This document shows positions 11,878 through 11,984 of a stretch of 11,984 nucleotides of DNA, piece after piece. The stretch's first letter is position 1; the number at the start of each line of letters is the position of its first letter. Below the pieces are notes generated by a model that did no database searches, was not told the DNA's origin, and worked only from the letters and a program-made list of their open reading frames with translations. Source of the DNA: an uncultured Pseudobdellovibrionaceae bacterium (GTDB lineage Bacteria > Bdellovibrionota > Bdellovibrionia > Bdellovibrionales > Bdellovibrionaceae); assembly GCA_937900305.1 (NCBI GenBank), contig CALCCV010000216.1, positions 1 through 11,984 of the forward strand, given 5' to 3'. Made by a program: the position numbers and the translations under genes.

Positions 11878-11984
11878 ATAAACATAAGCTTGTAATGCTA
11901 TGGTTAGATTTTAACACAATAAACTATAAGAGTGCCTGTTAGGATCAGAAATTTCGATCGAGTTTCTCAGGGCGTTGCATTAGA

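Noticed and set aside
11947..11967. Hairpin AGAAA/TTTCT around TCGATCGA near the window end
   Set aside because: The stem needs a bulge and no T run follows. It could be a terminator or operator only by stretching, and the flanking context is cut off.
11878..11984. Promoter or gene start in the AT-rich tail
   Set aside because: A TATAAG at 11925-11930 has no acceptable -35 partner at 16-18 bp, and no coding frame is visible before the window ends.
1..11984. CRISPR arrays, insertion sequences, phage or toxin-antitoxin genes
   Set aside because: No regularly spaced repeats, transposase motifs, terminal inverted repeats or paired small toxin/antitoxin frames were found.

Overview
The window looks like a chromosomal segment of a Gram-negative bacterium with an outer membrane. 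Gene content resembles Bdellovibrionota or other former deltaproteobacteria: many lipoproteins, a Pal/CpoB envelope operon, a periplasmic gluzincin, and a cytochrome/DUF1501 pair. The lineage is inferred from protein character only; no search was run. G+C appears close to half and coding density is high. I saw no rRNA, tRNA, tmRNA, CRISPR array, insertion sequence or phage gene.

Positions 1-1866 (minus) hold a subtilisin-like S8 protease lipoprotein whose C-terminus runs off the window. Upstream of it, 1867-2264 is the only gene-poor stretch over 300 bases. It contains a 10-bp direct repeat, a possible 35-residue small ORF with a good Shine-Dalgarno, a candidate promoter, and a double hairpin with a T run that probably terminates the next operon.

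Positions 2265-4696 (minus) are a compact translation-quality operon transcribed tsaD, rsmA, smpB: tRNA t6A37 synthesis, dimethylation of two adenines in 16S rRNA, and trans-translation. tsaD and rsmA overlap by ATGA, and smpB follows after 9 nt with a GTG start. The 185-bp divergent region 4697-4881 carries a candidate tsaD promoter, a perfect 6-bp inverted repeat on its -35 box, and two leader hairpins for the gene on the other side.

Positions 4882-9193 (plus) are a two-gene unit. The first is a 958-residue lipoprotein with three CXXCH c-type haem motifs and a divergent DUF1549/DUF1592-DUF1588-DUF1585-like core. The second is a Tat-exported DUF1501 protein starting at TTG. This is a distant version of the cytochrome + DUF1501/DUF1552 pairs of Planctomycetes, Verrucomicrobia and myxobacteria. 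Its function is unknown, and it is the most interesting part of the window.

Positions 9220-10812 (minus) are an envelope operon transcribed pal, a DUF4398-type lipoprotein, then cpoB/ybgF. The last two overlap by ATGA. All three carry lipoboxes, so the operon would supply three lipoproteins that link or tune outer membrane and peptidoglycan.

Divergent from pal is a secreted HEXXH metalloprotease of the peptidase-MA type (10906-11877). The 93-bp region between them appears to contain back-to-back promoters whose -35 boxes form the two arms of a palindrome. On the protease side the predicted transcription start falls on the ATG itself, suggesting a leaderless mRNA. The last 107 bases are AT-rich and contain nothing I can assign.
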